In this document: in pieces, positions 35,441 through 47,893 of the stretch
How positions within the stretch are numbered: the first letter of the stretch is position 1
Layout: each line of letters starts with the position of its first letter
Source of the DNA: Thuidium tamariscinum
Lineage: Eukaryota > Streptophyta > Bryopsida > Hypnales > Thuidiaceae
DNA: 64,000 bases
NCBI GenBank assembly: GCA_947034885.2
Contig: OX344752.2
Span: 17,236,001 to 17,300,000 of the forward strand
Reading direction: 5' to 3'
Translations under genes and position numbers: made by a program
Notes under the pieces: model-generated
Databases searched by the model: none
Told to the model about the DNA's origin: nothing
Seen by the model: only the letters and a program-made list of their open reading frames with translations

Positions 35441-36250
35441 GGGGCCTCACCGACTTCATTTGCACCCATTTCTTTCATTTTGTTGAAGCCACACGCGGCC
35501 ACGATTGTCAAGACTTTTGGTATTTTTGCCAAAACTCTTTGTATTTTGCTTTCAATTTCATTTCCTCTTGTTTTTCAAGCACTTTTATGTTCTTTTGAGT
35601 TTGTTGCAAAGGACGTGGGGGTCCCTTTGAGCTTACTTGAGTCCTTTTGTCATTTGGTACTAACCCCAAAACCTTCTTGGCCGAATTCTGGCGATGCCGT
35701 TAACCAAGAAGCTTTGGATTTCAATTATTTGCAAGTGTCTTTGAGGTCATACTAACCATTTCTTAAGTTTGGTGTTTGAGTGAGACTTCACAACTCTCTA
35801 GTTGTTGCAAATCTCCCGGACATTTGGCTTGGAAATATGTGGTCCAAGTGTTTTGGAGTCATTTGAAAATTTAAAGAGACTTGGGTGGGAACCAAGCTCT
35901 ACTATTGTGTCGTTCGATTTACTAACCTTGGCCAAATTCTTGTTCAAATTTGGGGAATAATACCCCGATATGGCGAAGCTTCGCCCCTTGAACAAATTTT
36001 TAAGGGCTAACATTCTAAGTATTTCCATTTAATTTGCCTAGTTTTTGGAAGTTGAACTTCCAATACGGCGAAGCTTTGATCTTACCTGCAATTTTCTAGT
36101 CTTAGTTTGGTTTAAATTGGTGTAAGAGATAGCAAAACTAGTCTAAATCCAATTTAAGTTTTATGTTAAAGGGTCCCCTTGGGAACCCCAAATTGACGTG
36201 GCTACAATTGCCGATCATTAAAATTTGTTTTTTTTTAAAACCAATTTGCA

Positions 36251-36370
36251 CCAGCCAGAGTCCAAGGCCCCACCCAAAGTCCAAGGCCCAGCCAGAGTCC
36301 AAGGCCCCACCCAAAGTCCAAGGCCCAGCCAGAGCCCCTAAAGGCCCCAGCCAGCTACCGAAGGCCAGCC
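36251..36370. repeat. 37-bp tandem repeat (CCAGCCAGAGTCCAAGGCC)
   Basis: Two nearly full units and a decayed third. On the plus strand it would encode Pro/Lys/Gln-rich repeats, but no longer frame supports translation. Confidence 0.7.
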
Positions 36371-38300
36371 AAGCTTAATCACTGGCGGCTTAACTGCTGG
36401 GGATACGGTCTATTGAGCCAGCATACGGTCTGTTGGGCCATCCATACGGACTGGTTATTTGAACTCACATACAAAGTCTGATTTCTAGACTGGGATGATA
36501 CCTTCTGGGTCCCAACTTTCCATTTTTTTCTAAAAATTTGTTAAGTGAGAGAAAAGTATAGATTAGCAACAGAGTGATTGATTTTCGTTTGGGAGATAGT
36601 GTGAAACACTTAAGTTCTAGAATTGTCCAAGCCAGAGGGAAGGATAGGAGTTAAAAAATTGAAATTAGTTGATCTAGATCTCAAACTCACCTAGTATCAA
36701 GTAGTGGAGATTTGGGGAAAATTCGATAGACTGGGAAAAAGAATAGAGAACTAATTCAAAAGTATTAAAACCAGTTTGAGAGAATTGTGAGAGGAGCATA
36801 ATTTCTTTGGAGAGAATTTAGAACTGTGGAAGAGTTTGGAAACTGTGAGAGAGTTTGAGTTGTGAGGAGAGAGTCTAAAACGAATTCAGAAATAAAAATA
36901 AAAAAAATAAAAACAACCCCCCTGTACCCCCCAGTTGAGAGACAGAGAGTGGAGAGGTGAGGTGAGGGTGAGTGGAGAGAGAGTGGAGAGATGTGAGGTA
37001 CCTTTACAATCTGAAATTTGGGAAGAGAAGCCATCTCACCATCTGGACTTGTTCTGGACTTGTTCTAGACTCAAATTTCTGGTCTGTGGGACTGGTCAAC
37101 GCCCTTTGACCAGCTGTGGAGTACTTATAAGGTGAAACTAAGTTGCAATCTATTGCAAAATTGAGTTTACAACACTCAAAACTTTGCAACAACTTCAAGT
37201 AGCAACATAAACACAAGTCTTAGAGAAGTGGAAGCAAATAGAAGTAGAAGGAGAGAAGAAGAAGTATTAGAGACAATAGGCTTGGTTGACTTAGGAACCA
37301 TTTGATTTTTTTTACTTTGGAGACATAGTTTAGAATTGTTAGAAAGTCAATGTAGAAAAAACAAATAAAAGAATAGTTTGACTTTAGAGAAGTTTAGAGC
37401 CTTGCTAAATTAGAGAAAAGTTGGAAAGCCTTAGTTGTGTTAGAATTGACTTTCGAGACCATTTAGAGATAATTTCAAAAATTAGATTATATTAGGATAT
37501 TTTAAAGATTGACCTTGGGGGCCCTTCAAAAGAAAAGGAAGAGGCCCAAAGGATAAAGGAAACCACAAAAAAGAGCTAAAAGAAAAGGAGAAGGCTTTGA
37601 AGGACAATACTTCACCCGAAGTATTCAAATTATAATCAAACTCAATCGCAAGGACATCGGATGGAAGTGGAGCGAGAGCAATTTGGAGAGTTTATGGAGT
37701 CGCATGAAGACCTCGAAGTCGTGATGATGGCGGTTAGTCTTTGACAAATTCCCTTGTTATCATTTTCTTTTATAATTGCTTTTGCATAGAATTCAATTAT
37801 TTATCCGGAAATTAGGAACCATGTTTAAACCCAAGTAGTAAAAATTAGTGAAATGAACCATTGTTGAAGATCAAGAAATAACCTAGAACCAACTTAGGAT
37901 TAGATTCTATAAAAGATATCTTAGAACAGAAAAAACCACATCTACTTTGAATTTGATCAAACATCAGATAACCTAGAATAGAATGCATGCTTAGATAAAC
38001 CCCGTTCATTTGCACGGAGGTTAAAAAGGGTTGACCAAACCAAGTGAAGCTTAGACTCCTCTAGACATTAAAGAGTTAGAAAACAACCTCAAAGACTTAG
38101 CCAAATTCAATCAAACCTGACAGTAAAGTTATTTTACCCTAGCAATTACAAGAGGGCCAATTAGGAGTAGGAAAGTAGGAAGATCCATTGCTTGGAAGGC
38201 GTAACTGGATTACACGTAGGTTAGACACCCATTAGAGATCGTTGCAAAAGTAGTAGAACCTGGTTGTGTACACTTTATTCCAAGGGTGGGAATAAAGCGC

Positions 38301-39302
38301 CTACAGTTGGCTGAAGAGATCCCTCTGCACTTCGAGTTTTGTGCGCTCCACATCTAATGTCGCATCCGAACAAGTTTGCATTTGGGATGTTATGGCAATG
38401 CCGTGGACCTTTGTGGCTTCAGCAATCATTGAGGGTCCTACGAGATTCTTTCTACGCACCATCATATTGCCTGGGCGTCGTTTTCTAGTGCCGGTTGTGT
38501 CAGTCGACTCATTGAGCAAAATGGAGACTACGCCAATGGGCACCTGTGTGAATTTACGCTTGCGTTGACCACTGCTGACGAGCGACATTGTAGTAGGACG
38601 TGTAGGACTGCTTGCAGGCGTCGACGGACATGGGCGTCGTGGGCTTCCGTTACCAGGAACGTCACTGGCAAGCGGCTCTTCAGGTACTACTAGTATGGCA
38701 ACATATTTGTCTTCCTCTGTGGCTTGGTCCTACATATTGTCCGCAACCTCAACAGTTGGGCCTTCGAAGTTCTTGTCCATTGGAGACAACAAGTCCTTGA
38801 TGTGTGGCGGCTGGATTGGTGGGCGACTGCCCATCCATTTAAGCATGGCATAGAAGAACTCCTCACATAATTGTCTTGGGAGATGCACTGCTAGCCTTTG
38901 TTGGGGACTCATGCTCCAGTACTCGTCAGTGTTCATCCCAGTGCACTTGCAGTGGTCAGCAATTCGTTTGTAGTTGGGTAATAGCTGATGCCACTTCGCT
39001 TTGCACGCTACAGCATTACGATGGTCCTAGGTGTAGCCGGAGATTATGACATCATGAAAAATGCGAGCCTACTTCTCACTCTCCGTTAGCTAGCATAAGA
39101 TCTCGGGGGTCCATGCAATCAAGCTCTTCCAGGTGCATCTCTCGTTTTGCTCCGATGAGAATGACCACTTCTTCTGATGTCCAATTCGGGCCCCTCTCCT
39201 TGCATGTGCGTCTTGCCTGACTGGGACCTTTTTTGCTACGCTCCGAGGACGATGCCACAGTGGATGGAGTCCACGTTGAAATGGCGGCCCTTGCATCGCC
39301 AT
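38301..39302 (-). pseudogene. SANT/Myb-like accessory gene of Harbinger element 1, several lesions
   Basis: Read on the minus strand from an ATG at 39302 to TAG at 38303-38301. Recognisable parts are PNWTSEEVVILIGAKREMH (SANT/Myb-like helix), ARIFHDVI, AVACKAKWHQLLPNYKRIAD, the MNTDEYWSMSPQQRL region and a C-terminal part rich in Arg and Lys (KRRPGNMMVRRK). Harbinger elements need such a protein for nuclear import of the transposase and TIR binding. Lesions are a frame change near the start, another near 39090, and in-frame TAG at 39071-39069, 39029-39027 and 38732-38730. It faces the transposase gene, as in other plant elements. Confidence 0.72.
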
Positions 39303-40791
39303 CTCCGCGCTACTGCAGAAGTCCTACATGGAAGCAAAAAAGTGTATGTCATCAAAAAGAAACCTGAGAAAAACTGATCCACCTACCTGTTCAGTAGCAC
39401 ATATGTGAAGGCAGTATAGACAGTCGTTATGTCAATGTAGTGCTAGCGTCGAAAGCCACATCGACGTCGATGACATGGATTTTCTTAAAATTTTTACTTT
39501 ATTCAGGACAGAACCTCAACTGCTAGCAAATTGCATGTTTATGACATGTCTGCGATGCCGAGTTCGTGTGTTCGGAGCGATCGGTACAGGAATCCTCATG
39601 AGAGACGCATGAAATGGCTCATACACGTGCATGGTTCTCTAGAATTCTCAAGCCTGCAATCTAAGGTCGACACATCTACTAAGGTACAGTTCGAGTTTGC
39701 AAACTGACCTGCGCAGTCTGATGTTGCCGCTCGATTTGTCTCCTATGAGCGTCTACTTTGAGGATGTGAGTCCATAGGACTCATGATTCTATCCACACCT
39801 GTGCATCCGTTCCGTTCAATTAGGAACATGGCCCTCATTGTCAAGGTAAGTAGGGCACAGTAATGACATTGTTGACGACCAAGCGCAAAGAAACGTCAGA
39901 ATCTGTGTTATTAATGGGGGTTCTCTTCTGAAGACAAGGGCACAGGGCATGTGAAGAAGCATGCAATGTCAGATAGTGACTACTGTTTTTCAAACCTTAA
40001 CGACGTCGACAAAATTAAGCAAGCTCTACTATATTCCCCCGCAAGTCTTTGCTTTATGAAAATGCTAGTCTAAGTTCCTCTTTCAGTCGCAGTTAACCTC
40101 ATCGATTTTACCTACCCGACTGCCTTTGTTTCGAATGTACAGCAACAACAATATACGGCCAGCGCAGAACCTAGTTTTACCATAACTTATCGACATACAA
40201 GTTATGGATGTACACTGACTAACGGACAAGAACTTGTGACCGGTCATCCACGTAGCAGCAGCTATTAGGCAAAACAAGCTCATGGTGACAAACCTATGAT
40301 GGAAGCGGGTAATTCGTATTTGAGAGTAGTCAATGCTCCGCACTCAACAATTTTTTCTTAGACTGACCGCTTCTCACAGCATGCAAAGCTTCCGCATTCA
40401 GTGGAACATGGCATCTTCTTCAGTGTCAGTTTGTCTTAAGCAATTATGCGTCGAAGGCGATTAATCTTCTCACGCAAGCCCCCTTAAGCAACATTACATG
40501 GCTAGTTAATCTACGCATGCCATCCATAATGAAGTTCGTGAACTGTCGCACGTTAAACTTGCCAACATGAGACTTAGTCTACGTGGCGCCCACTTGCTCC
40601 ACCTATCCCTCTGACACTGTGCAGAAGCGACAAGCTGTCATTAAAACCGCATGCAGCAGCCAGCGATGCCTTCCACTAGACCAGCCATGTAGGCTCAGCT
40701 ATTGATGACAAATGCTGCTGTGAACATTCTCCGCTTTTAGTTCAATTCTTCCGCTAAAAATGCTGCCATAATAGCAAGTGGGAACATCCCT
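39303..40791. other. Right-hand non-coding arm of Harbinger element 1
   Basis: This region upstream of the SANT-like gene should contain its promoter and the subterminal sequence up to the TIR at 40772-40791. No coding frame is convincing. Confidence 0.4.
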
Positions 40792-41026
40792 TTATCCAGA
40801 CGATGTATTCAAGTTGTTTTTTGAAGAGCATTTGAGCTCCAGTGCTTAACGGAACGGGGTGGTGGTCGAATGATTGGTTGGCAGAGTGTAAGGATTATCA
40901 GGTCCAGGCAATCGACTGACAGAGGGAGAGCTTAGAATTAGCTGGAAGGGGTGATCAGTCCACCCTCCAGAAACTTCAAAATTCCTCTTGCTATTTATCC
41001 AATTTCTGGGTGTGAAACATACATAA

Positions 41027-41494
41027 TTACATACTTTCCTTGATGGTGGACCAATCAACTTCTTTTCTTAAAATCACCTCAGCATACGCTCCCTGAGCAA
41101 TGGAAAGTGTGACTTTATTCCTTTCTACAAAAGGAGTTTTGTGGAAAACATGCCAAATTACAATGCACCTTTGAACAAAAGTTGGATTTTCACAATATTT
41201 CAAGTTTGCCTTGTTTGTGTGCCAATTGTGATGATGGCGCCATGCCGAAAACAATTTCCCAATGTGACACCATTCAATGTAATCTTCGCATATTTGAATT
41301 GACCATGGCTCAAACTCCTCGCTCCAACCTTTAAATGCGGGGTGATTAGGATTATTCAACACATGTAATCGCTTGCTATGAGTATTGCCCCTGTGCTTCC
41401 GATTTTTGTCTAGTATAGACTTCCTCGTAGCACAAGTGGTCCGTGCATTGTGTGGAACAACGGGGGGCACCTCTGGAGTCTGCTCTATAGCCAT
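41027..41494 (-). CDS. Hypothetical 155-residue ORF
   Basis: An ATG at 41494 opens a frame with varied, protein-like composition: many His and Trp (WCHIGKLFSAWRHHHNWH) and a patch of basic residues near the N-terminus (RKSILDKNRKHRG). No domain is recognised. It lies just outside the right end of Harbinger element 1 and shows no clear splice or promoter signals. It may be an exon or a remnant of an unknown TE protein. Confidence 0.3.
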   Translation of the reverse strand: MAIEQTPEVPPVVPHNARTTCATRKSILDKNRKHRGNTHSKRLHVLNNPNHPAFKGWSEEFEPWSIQICEDYIEWCHIGKLFSAWRHHHNWHTNKANLKYCENPTFVQRCIVIWHVFHKTPFVERNKVTLSIAQGAYAEVILRKEVDWSTIKESM

Positions 41495-41696
41495 GAGATA
41501 AGTTAGTGTTGAAAACACCAATAAGAAAACGTAGATGAATGAAGAAAGAAGTAATTATTCAAGCCAAAGTTAATGCATGCATCCAATAAAAGATGCAAGA
41601 CAAAGAGCCTCGATGGAGAATGAAGGTACCAATGCCTTGTGGGAGAACAACTTTAGAGGGGTAAGTACGGGTCAAATCCAGGGCACATGCAAATCA

Positions 41697-41960
41697 GAGG
41701 CGACCACAGGTGGAGCCAAGGCGATTGCGGCTAGGGGCGACTACAGCTAAGGGCGACCTCGGGTCTATAGAGGGCAACCTTGGATGCGGATGGGGTGACC
41801 TCGGGTCTGTATAGGGCAACCTCAGGTGTGGATGCGGCAACCGCAGCTAAGGATGGGTCGACCGTGGATTTAGAGGGGGCGACTACGGTTGTGCATGGGG
41901 CGACTTTGGATGAGCCGTGGTCGCCTAGAACGTGCAATCGCCCCTAACACGGTTGCCCTT
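41697..41960. repeat. Degenerate GC-rich minisatellite
   Basis: Imperfect copies of a unit of about 24-30 bp of the type 'GGGCGACCTCGGGTCTATAG', alternating with 'GGGCAACCTTGGATGCGGAT', at least eight times. The minus strand reads as Ala/Val/Pro-rich repeats, a by-product of the array. Confidence 0.7.
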
Positions 41961-42950
41961 ACCTTCAACCGCTACCTACAATCGCCTAGCCTCAGTCGCC
42001 CTGATCCCTATACCCGCATGCGCCCTAAATTTTACCACACGGCCATCCATGTGACATTATTTACCACGTGGCAATTTTTAAAAAGTCAATTTGACTTTTA
42101 TGGACGTCGCGGAGGGTCTACTAGACGTTGCATGACGTCGCAATGTTGCGTTGTTCGACAGAACAACCCTGATCAACTCCGTATTGTGTCATGACAATTT
42201 TCAAGCTCCTTCAAAACTACAATTGGACCTTTGTATCTTTGAATTGCATATTGTAAGTTGAAATGGTCATCACCTTCTTGAACTTAAGATAATACATGTA
42301 GTAAGACATGGTGGTGTACTCCTTTATATGCTTTATAAGGTCAAATATCATCCATACATATTATAAATTTGTTGCAGATTGCATGTGCCTCACAAGGTTC
42401 ACTTTACTTCCAAGTCTTTTATTGAGCATCATAATAATGTAGACCTTCTCTTTTCTTTGGCTTAAAAAGACACTGTTATTTATGAATTCAAACTTCAACA
42501 CTTTCTTCATGGTCATGATGTTATCAATGACACCTCATTTGTTTAAATGGACAAAAGAGACCATGTTCTATATAATTGAAGTACTTAAATATCAAAAACA
42601 ATGCATGACCTCTTCTAGATTCTTGCCCTTCAACATCTCCTTCTCTCTCTTTACTATAAAATAGGTAGATTTTAAGGAAATCTTTGCTAGCTAGTAAAGA
42701 AAGCAGTAGTTGATCATTGACCATTAGGATTTTGGCCACTTGCTTTGAAATTAGTCTACAAATTTTGTTTGTAGAATCTCTACATATACTCTTTGTTAGT
42801 TGTAAGTATGATCTTTAAAGTTGAATAGTAGCTATATACATTTTTAAATTATCACTATAACAATAATAAATCCTTATAGTACAAGTATTGAGGAACAAAG
42901 GTCTTATTTTGCAAATTTTACAAACTTGAATACAATTTGTTTGAAGATTG
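41961..42950. other. Intergenic DNA, nothing recognised
   Basis: AT-rich and without supported genes. It may include the far end of LTR-like copy B, whose boundary was not resolved. Confidence 0.3.
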
Positions 42951-42959
42951 TTCCCTACT

Positions 42960-44290
42960 ACAAAAAAAAAGATCATGTATCCACTCTACTCTATAAACCT
43001 TCCTCAATCACTTGCACCTTGGATTTTGACAAGTAAGATGACTAAAGAAAGAACACTTATACTAGATTCTATAAATGACTTAGCGAGACCTTGTACCATA
43101 AATTCCAACTAAACAACAAGGGGATTTATTAGTGAAACCAATCCAAGTTCAAAGCCCATGCAAAATAGTTAGCAAAATTTTTGTTAGTAAACAGACCCTT
43201 AAAATGAACCTCAATCCTCATACAAATTATTGTAACAAAACTTGTAGTTTTTTTTTCCAAAAGTTGGGAAATCCTACACAATAAGCTTGAATGCAAATGG
43301 TTAGTAAGCTCTTAGTCAATAAAATAATAGCTAAGCAATTCAAAGGGACCCCAATGTCCTTTAAAAGAGCTCAAAACACTAGGAATGCTCAAGAAAACAC
43401 AATGAAAATCAAATTATGATGAAAAAAGGAAGAGTTTGGCAAATACCAAAAAATCTCAACAATGTGGCCATGTATGTCGCAAGTACAAAATGCATAAAAG
43501 GGGTGTGTAGTGAGGGGAGGGGGAGGCATTTTATACTTTTCCAAGGCCTCTTCCCCCCTCAAATTAATTGCTAAACTACCTAAAGAAAAACTAAAATTAA
43601 CATTGAAAAATTTATTCTATTGCTATGACCATTCTCACTTTTGGGGAATGATTTGATTGCCAAATGGATAGTGCCATTGGCTTTAGAAAACCCAAAGTAA
43701 TCTAAGGAATCTCAACCCCTTACTCCCCAAGCCAAAATGTGCTTAAAAGTTAACAATTAAGAACTAATGAAAAGGGTAAAAAATCTAACTTTTGGAAATG
43801 ATTTTTCCTAAAAGTTTTGACTAGCTACGGTTGGTGGGGAGGTCCAAGGATGTAAGAAAAGAGTTCAAGTTGACTCAAATCGTACACCAAATACTCCTCA
43901 TACATTGGTCAACTTGCAAAGAATTTGATAAAATCGTTAAAAGTTGTTGTTATTGCCGATTTTGGTACCTGCCGATGTTAAAATGTCTTGAAATTTGGTG
44001 AGGCCTATATTTATACTAAAACACACTATCCTAATTTTTAGTGGGATTTTACCATTATTGGTAGTTTTATACAAATTTTTGATTGCTTGTAAAAGCGTTT
44101 GACTTGCCATAGAGTCATTTTCGCAATTCAAAAATTTACAAAATTTTGGGGAGAACTTCTAGAAAGTTTTCAAAATCAAATTGCTAAGTTTCACTAAAAA
44201 GTCACACTTTCTAAATGAAGTATAAAATCAATATTTATTGAATTAATTCCTCTAAGGAGGAATTATTCCTGTACTAGGGAATCTTCACGA
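42960..44290 (-). repeat. LTR-like sequence, copy B
   Basis: In reverse complement the order matches copy A: AATTAATTCCTCCTTAGAGG-like start near 44250, CTAAAAATTAGGATAG near 44030, a TATA box near 43530 and then TTTTTTGGTATTTGCCAAAC. It is non-coding. The lower boundary is estimated. Confidence 0.5.
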
Positions 44291-44299
44291 TCTAACTTT

Positions 44300-45100
44300 G
44301 TTGTTGCGCTTCAGACATGCTTATATGCTAAAAACACCTATCCTTGCTCTTCGGTCGCAATTTGCCTTCATTTACAAAATTTCATCTACATATGTGTGTA
44401 GATATCCATTCTCTCTAAATTTCATAATTGGAATATGTCTAAAAAAATCCCCTGCAAAGCTTCTTAGGAAACTATCAAATTCCTACTATCGCTATCCAAG
44501 CTTGAACAAATCAAACTCATTTGTGGGAGAATTGCAATAATGATTAATATTATTGTTTTTACATTAACTTGTTCTTAGAATGTTATTTTTTTCAAACTCC
44601 TTTTAGACTACTAAACCACATTCTAATACTAATAGATCCTTAAAAACCAGTCCAAAGGATTTTTTACAGCACTCCTAGACAATTCCAACTAATTCCCTGT
44701 GGTTATAGGGAATGCCTTCAAACATTCTATGAATACTATTTTGGTTGTTTTTTGACCATAATGACCCTATAAATGAGCAATATTCAATAAAAAGAAAAAT
44801 TCAAGGCCTGAATAACAACTACAAGACTCACACAACCGTGTGAAAGCCTTCATGAGCGTTGACTTATTACAACCGTTAGATCCGAATAACATCTAGAGCT
44901 CCCCTTCTTGAATTTGAAACTAACGAGGTATAAGATTGCATCATTTTTACCAAATCGAGTAACCTACTTCCTCCCAAAATTGATCAACATCAAAGACATC
45001 ATGATGCAAATTCTCCAAAGCTATTATTTCTCCATGCCCTAAACCCTAATTGAACGTTAAAAAAAAGGTCAACCATTAGATGTTTTTTCTATAGTTTAGA
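44300..45100. other. Intergenic DNA, nothing recognised
   Basis: No convincing frame or repeat. Telomere-repeat-like CCCTAAACCCTAA appears once near 45040 as a short phrase only. Confidence 0.3.
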
Positions 45101-45245
45101 AGATTGCGAGTTCCCAACTATAGGAACGCTATTGGGAACTGCCACATCTGTGATCTGACATGGTCGAGAGACTGACACGTCAGATAATAATATTTTAAAA
45201 AATTAAAAAATTAAATTTATTTTGAAATTTTTTTTAAAAAAATTT
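45100..45245. repeat. Short relative of the 12170/22975 repeat family
   Basis: Contains 'ATAGGAACGCTATTGGGAAC' and 'CTGACATGG...GAGACTGACACGTCAG' followed by an A/T tract, in the same order as the better copies but shorter and diverged. Confidence 0.35.
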
Positions 45246-46196
45246 TATTTTTATTTTTTTATTATATTTTATTCTGACTGTTTACAACATTGGGAATAGG
45301 CTTGAAATAGTCTTCTAATCTCCCAAAAAACATCTAATGATACACATGTTTCTTGTGATTTATAGATGATTTCCTCCCACAATGTATTCAAATTAAATTC
45401 ACAAAATCATGTATTGAGGAGTGCTAAGGCTAAAGCTGAAACTAAAGTGAAGTATGCCGGAACAACAATAACAAACATGAGCTTTTGCCACCAACGGAGA
45501 TTTGGTAGCAAGAACTGTTGTATATGGAGATTCAAAACTGTAGGCATTTGGGCACTTGGGAATCTCACTTCACAAATCTAACAAAAATAAAAGTTTTCCT
45601 ACTTTGAGCATCTCATATACTATTCACATTAACAAGCTTGTACTTCCTAAATTATTTTCTCTAAGATAGTGCTATGTAAGACACACTTTGAGTCTCCTTT
45701 GATTTGAGAAGAAAGACCTCGCTTCAGCAAATGCACAACCTCTAGTTTGATCATCACATACCTTTATAACTTTTCCTTTACATAATTTTTGCTATTTGGG
45801 TTGTAGTTCACAATTGTGCTTCAATAGGCAAACTCCTCCACAGTGCTCCCATGCAACCCAAATCCTAGATCAAACCCCTAAATTTCACGGTAAATACAAC
45901 AACTAGAGAGGGAAATGAAAATAAGCATTCACTGCACACAGTCAAGTTGTAGAGTGTCGTGTTGTGAGTTTTAGTGGTCCTTGAATGAATGAAAAATAGG
46001 TAATGGATGATACAATTTGAGGGTTGATTGAAATTTCTGGAATATGACGTCTACTGTAGGTATCCTGAGTTGAACCATGAGTGACCTACCTTCCATTGGT
46101 AGGTGACTCGCCTTCTACCTCAAGTGATCTGAGTTGTTGTTAGGAAGACAAAACATGGTTGTTTTGGTACACTGTATAATAGATGGTTGAGTTGTC

Positions 46197-47697
46197 CTAG
46201 ATACCTTAGTTAGGGCAAATTGACCCCAATATTGCCCTAGATGTGGATGGATGGGGAATGAAGGGGCCATCCCATGTTCGTCCCTAGCCTTACCTCCTCC
46301 CATTTGACCCACTCCCTCTGACCCACCTACTCTCTTTAACCTACTTGCTCCCTTTCTCTTCCATGTGACCTCAACTTGTAGTATGAGAGATTTTCTTCCT
46401 TGTAGATTGAAAGAGTAAATGGAAAGGTTCAAAATTTAAAACAAATATCATCAGGAGAAGGAAGAGGTTATTTGCTACAATCAATTATGAAGTTATTTTT
46501 TAAAATATATATTCAAAGATTTCTTTTACCATGTTGGTTGATATTCTTTCTTCTTTAGTAGTAGTAGTCTTGTTTGGATCAATCATTTGCAATAGATGCT
46601 TTAGTCTCCATTATGCAAATATGCTTGCTAATCTCTTTCAACTTCATAACCTTCTTCTCCAAGGTGTCTAGTATGCAGTTCAAAGATAGCATTAAGTTCG
46701 AAAATTGGCTACAAAAGCAAGATTTTTTCATTGCCAAGTTACAACTTTTTGAACAACAACTGAAGTCTACTTTAGTGTAGTATTTTGTTTGGAGAGTGAT
46801 GCTAAAAATTGCATGTCAAAATTCTTGAGAGTCCAAACCGATTGCATTGTTAATTTAAAGTATTACGTATTATGAGATGGTGAAATCTAATTAGATATAG
46901 TAGTGCACTTCTAGACTCAATACAATTGGTTTATTCAACAATCATAATGTTAATAAGATCTCTCTAAGCCATTCCTTGATTTTGTTGAAACAATTGTGTT
47001 ATAAAGATCAATAGGTGCTAGAGCTTATTTATGATTTATCATATTTTCTCCATCCAAATTTCAATGTCCTTAGTTTTGTTGAAAACTTTTTATACCAAAT
47101 GCATTGATTATATTGCATAAACATAATTTGAAAAGGTTTCAAACTTTATATTAGTAGAATCAATGAAGAACACAGCAACAACTAATTTGCTAAGCCAAAT
47201 TCTTACAACAGCTAGGAAGTGATCACATCATACACTAGGAATACCTAGACAGTTCTAAGATCCAAAATACACTCATGCACTATCTCAAAATGCACAATAA
47301 GATGTGATAAAATGTTTGTTCAAGTGCTACTAAACCCCCCACCAAATCTCCAATAGTCTAGAAATACAAAGAAGCACGCTTTGACTTACAATTGTACAAA
47401 CTTAAATAGACATATCTCACTACTGTAAGGATGCATGAAAAATTGGAATTGCCTCTCTTGTTTGTAAAAACACTCTTACTAATGATAAAATGACGTGAAA
47501 CTCCAAACTTTAAATCCAACTTCCATGGCAAGACGGAAGATGGTAGGAAGGGAAAATGATAGGAGGTTGAAGGGAGTAGTAGATCGAATGGGAGGAGGTT
47601 AGGCTAGAGAAGGATGGAGGATGGCCTCCCCATCCTCCATCCATCTATATCTAGGATAATAAGGGGGTCAATTTGCCTTGTTCGGGTACCTAGCTTG
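46197..47697. mobile_element. ~1.5-kb element with ~200-bp inverted ends
   Basis: Left-end blocks (GGGCAAATTGACCCC, CCTAGATGTGGATGGATGGG, TTACCTCCTCCCATTTGA) recur inverted at the right end (GGGGGTCAATTTGCC, CCATCCATCTATATCTAGGA, TCGAATGGGAGGAGGTTAGG). The interior is AT-rich without protein features. A long-TIR non-autonomous DNA element fits. Confidence 0.65.
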
Positions 47698-47701
47698 AGG
47701 C

Positions 47702-47893
47702 CAAGGTGAACTGACCCCTCGCTCAATCACTTGAAAAAACTCTAAAATTTTTTACTTTCCACACATGATAATATTTGCAAATTCTAAATTCATATTTTCA
47801 ATCAGAGGCCCCCGATTAGCTAGGTGTACCAGGTAAATTACTTCAGGCACAAAATAGAGGGTTTTTATTGTGGCCGAGCGAGTTCAGCCCGAG
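47702..47893. mobile_element. Short MITE with 'GACCCCTCGCTC' TIRs, copy 2
   Basis: Begins TGAACTGACCCCTCGCTC and ends GGCCGAGCGAGTTCAG. The core (CACACATGATAATATTTGCA, GATTAGCTAGG) follows copy 1 at 1262-1480. It sits against the right end of the 1.5-kb inverted-repeat element. Confidence 0.55.

Larger units (their letters stand above)
34540..38280 (+). repeat. LTR-like sequence, copy A, inserted in Harbinger element 1
   Basis: About 34660-35760 is homologous to the inverse of about 43400-44290 and of about 54300-55450. Shared blocks include GGAATTAATTCC near the end, CTAAAAATTAGGATAG, GAAGTCAACCGC, AGAGTAAGGGGTAGGGG and a TATA box followed by 'GATTGTCAAGACTTTTGGTA'. A promoter-bearing repeat without coding sequence fits the LTR or LTR-like end of a retrotransposon or a non-autonomous relative. 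The right part (35760-38280) has no recognised protein. Exact boundaries were not found. A GC-rich 37-bp tandem repeat lies inside. Confidence 0.5.
31115..40791. mobile_element. PIF/Harbinger element 1 with TTA target duplication
   Basis: The left end AGGTATGTTCCCACTTGTTG and the inverse of the right end AGGGATGTTCCCACTTGCTA match at about 17 of 20 positions. Each end is flanked by TTA (31112-31114 and 40792-40794), the 3-bp duplication typical of PIF/Harbinger. It contains a transposase gene (plus strand) and a SANT/Myb-like gene (minus strand) facing each other, the normal two-gene plan. Both are dead. An LTR-like sequence fills much of 34540-38280. Without this insert the element would be about 6 kb. 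Confidence 0.82.

Noticed and set aside
36163-36378. Pro/Lys-rich ORF over the 37-bp repeat
   Set aside because: The frame exists only because of the tandem repeat. No homologous domain is seen.
32624-39071. TAG reassigned to glutamine, as in some green algae, would make the Harbinger genes intact
   Set aside because: The 887-codon fusion gene and the ~470-codon SCPL gene contain no in-frame TAG despite many Gln codons, the fusion gene ends with TAG, and the Harbinger genes also carry frameshifts.
41731-41937. Minus-strand Ala/Val/Pro-rich ORF
   Set aside because: It is the translation of a degenerate minisatellite.
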